A stretch of 6,294 nucleotides of DNA from JALVIU01 sp964462295 (GTDB lineage: Bacteria > Atribacterota > JALVIU01). This document shows, piece after piece, positions 5,988-6,294 of this stretch; the first letter of the stretch is position 1; each line of letters opens with the position of its first letter. The notes under the pieces are model-generated. The model did no database searches and was not told the DNA's origin. It saw only the letters and a program-made list of their open reading frames with translations. Where the stretch lies: assembly GCA_964462295.1 (NCBI GenBank), contig CAYWXH010000092.1:1-6294 (forward strand). Direction: 5' to 3'. Both the position numbers and the translations under genes were made by a program.

Positions 5988-6190
5988 ATTATTGTAAACC
6001 TTACCTATTTTGTTATTGTAAGGCCTTTCTTTATCCTGGCACTGAGAGGTCTTCTCCCACTTCCTATCATTGCAAGGATCACGTAGTGGCCCCTGGCAAT
6101 TTGCGGACCCCATGTGTTGTCATTGCGAGGCCTACTTCCCCAAGGTTATTGAGAGGCCCCTCTCATCCTCCCTTCTGTCATTGCGAGGCC
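5988..6190 (+). repeat. Graded array of eight copies of a 14-nt motif
   Basis: Eight same-orientation copies of GTCATTGCGAGGCC or a decayed version start at 5988, 6012, 6038, 6066, 6095, 6119, 6145 and 6177, spaced 24-32 nt apart by pyrimidine-rich spacers. Copies 6 (6119-6132) and 8 (6177-6190) are identical to each other. Copy 7 is GTTATTGAGAGGCC, copy 2 GTTATTGTAAGGCC, and copy 1 ATTATTGTAAACC with one base lost. Copy 3 (GGCACTGAGAGGTC), copy 4 (ATCATTGCAAGGAT) and copy 5 (GGCAATTTGCGGACC, one insertion) are more diverged. The motif is the outer end of the palindromic element that follows. It is too short and degenerate to be a CRISPR repeat. Confidence 0.7.
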
Positions 6191-6286
6191 TCGAAGAGGC
6201 CGAAGCAATCTCTCTTTTGCGTCCCCAATCACTCTGGGTACCAGAGATTGCTTCGTCGCCCAAAATACGGGCTCCTCGCAATGACA
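6176..6286. repeat. Imperfect palindromic repeat element with nested hairpins
   Basis: A 111-bp element bounded by perfect 13-nt inverted ends, TGTCATTGCGAGG (6176-6188) and CCTCGCAATGACA (6274-6286). A second inverted pair lies inside: GAAGCAATCTC (6202-6212) and GAGATTGCTTC (6244-6254). Each side carries its own small hairpin between the two boxes: GGCCTC-GAA-GAGGCC (6187-6201) on the left and GCCC-N7-GGGC (6258-6272) on the right. A third hairpin, CTCTGG-GTA-CCAGAG (6232-6246), sits near the centre. The whole could fold as a branched, cloverleaf-like structure on either strand. From memory, dispersed intergenic repeats with these two boxes occur in several unrelated bacteria. No transposase is present, so any mobility would be in trans. 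Confidence 0.8.
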
Positions 6287-6294
6287 GGACGGGT

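Noticed and set aside
5967..6113. A 48-codon minus-strand open frame running through the repeat array.
   Set aside because: Its residues (DPCND, RPYNNK, KVYNNK) are translations of the repeat motif itself, it has no convincing RBS, and it stops before any recognisable domain.
5988..6190. CRISPR array.
   Set aside because: The repeated unit is about 14 nt, copies are highly diverged, spacers are only 10-18 nt and vary, and there are no cas genes in the window.
6176..6286. tRNA or structured small RNA gene, suggested by the cloverleaf-like fold.
   Set aside because: There is no acceptor-stem/CCA arrangement, T-loop GTTCRA or anticodon arm, and the long inverted ends fit a repeat element better.

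Overview
The window comes from an AT-rich bacterium with Shine-Dalgarno-led genes and frequent ATA, AGA and AGG codons. The presence of dxr (the MEP isoprenoid pathway) argues for a bacterium rather than an archaeon. The proteins are rich in Lys, Glu and Ile, which would fit an anaerobe or thermophile, but nothing here fixes the taxon.

Layout. A leader with two candidate promoters (1-216) precedes a stand-alone HD-GYP phosphodiesterase on the + strand (217-1392). It converges with dxr on the - strand (1393-2541), and the two stop codons are directly adjacent. A 113-bp divergent promoter region (2542-2654) separates dxr from a three-gene + strand operon: an exported NEW3/Ig-like protein with a C-terminal membrane anchor (2655-3884), an ABC ATPase (3900-4832) and a six-helix ABC-2-type permease (4832-5773). 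The operon is tightly packed: 15 nt between the first two genes and a 1-nt TGATG overlap between the last two. It ends at an 18-bp perfect inverted repeat that begins inside the permease's last codons.

The last ~490 bp hold no convincing gene. They contain eight progressively decayed copies of a 14-nt motif (consensus GTCATTGCGAGGCC) at 24-32 nt spacing, leading into a 111-bp imperfect palindromic element (6176-6286) with nested hairpins. This block is more GC-rich than the rest of the window at its right end and grades into AT-rich remnants on the left. A short minus-strand reading frame (5865-5945) beside the array may be a tiny gene, a gene remnant or chance.

Working together. The NEW3 protein, ATPase and permease are best read as one membrane transport or envelope system of unknown substrate, with the NEW3 protein as its extracytoplasmic partner. 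The HD-GYP protein (cyclic-di-GMP breakdown) and dxr (isoprenoid precursor synthesis) are separate transcription units with no evident functional link to it. The most unusual structure is the graded repeat array at the right edge.
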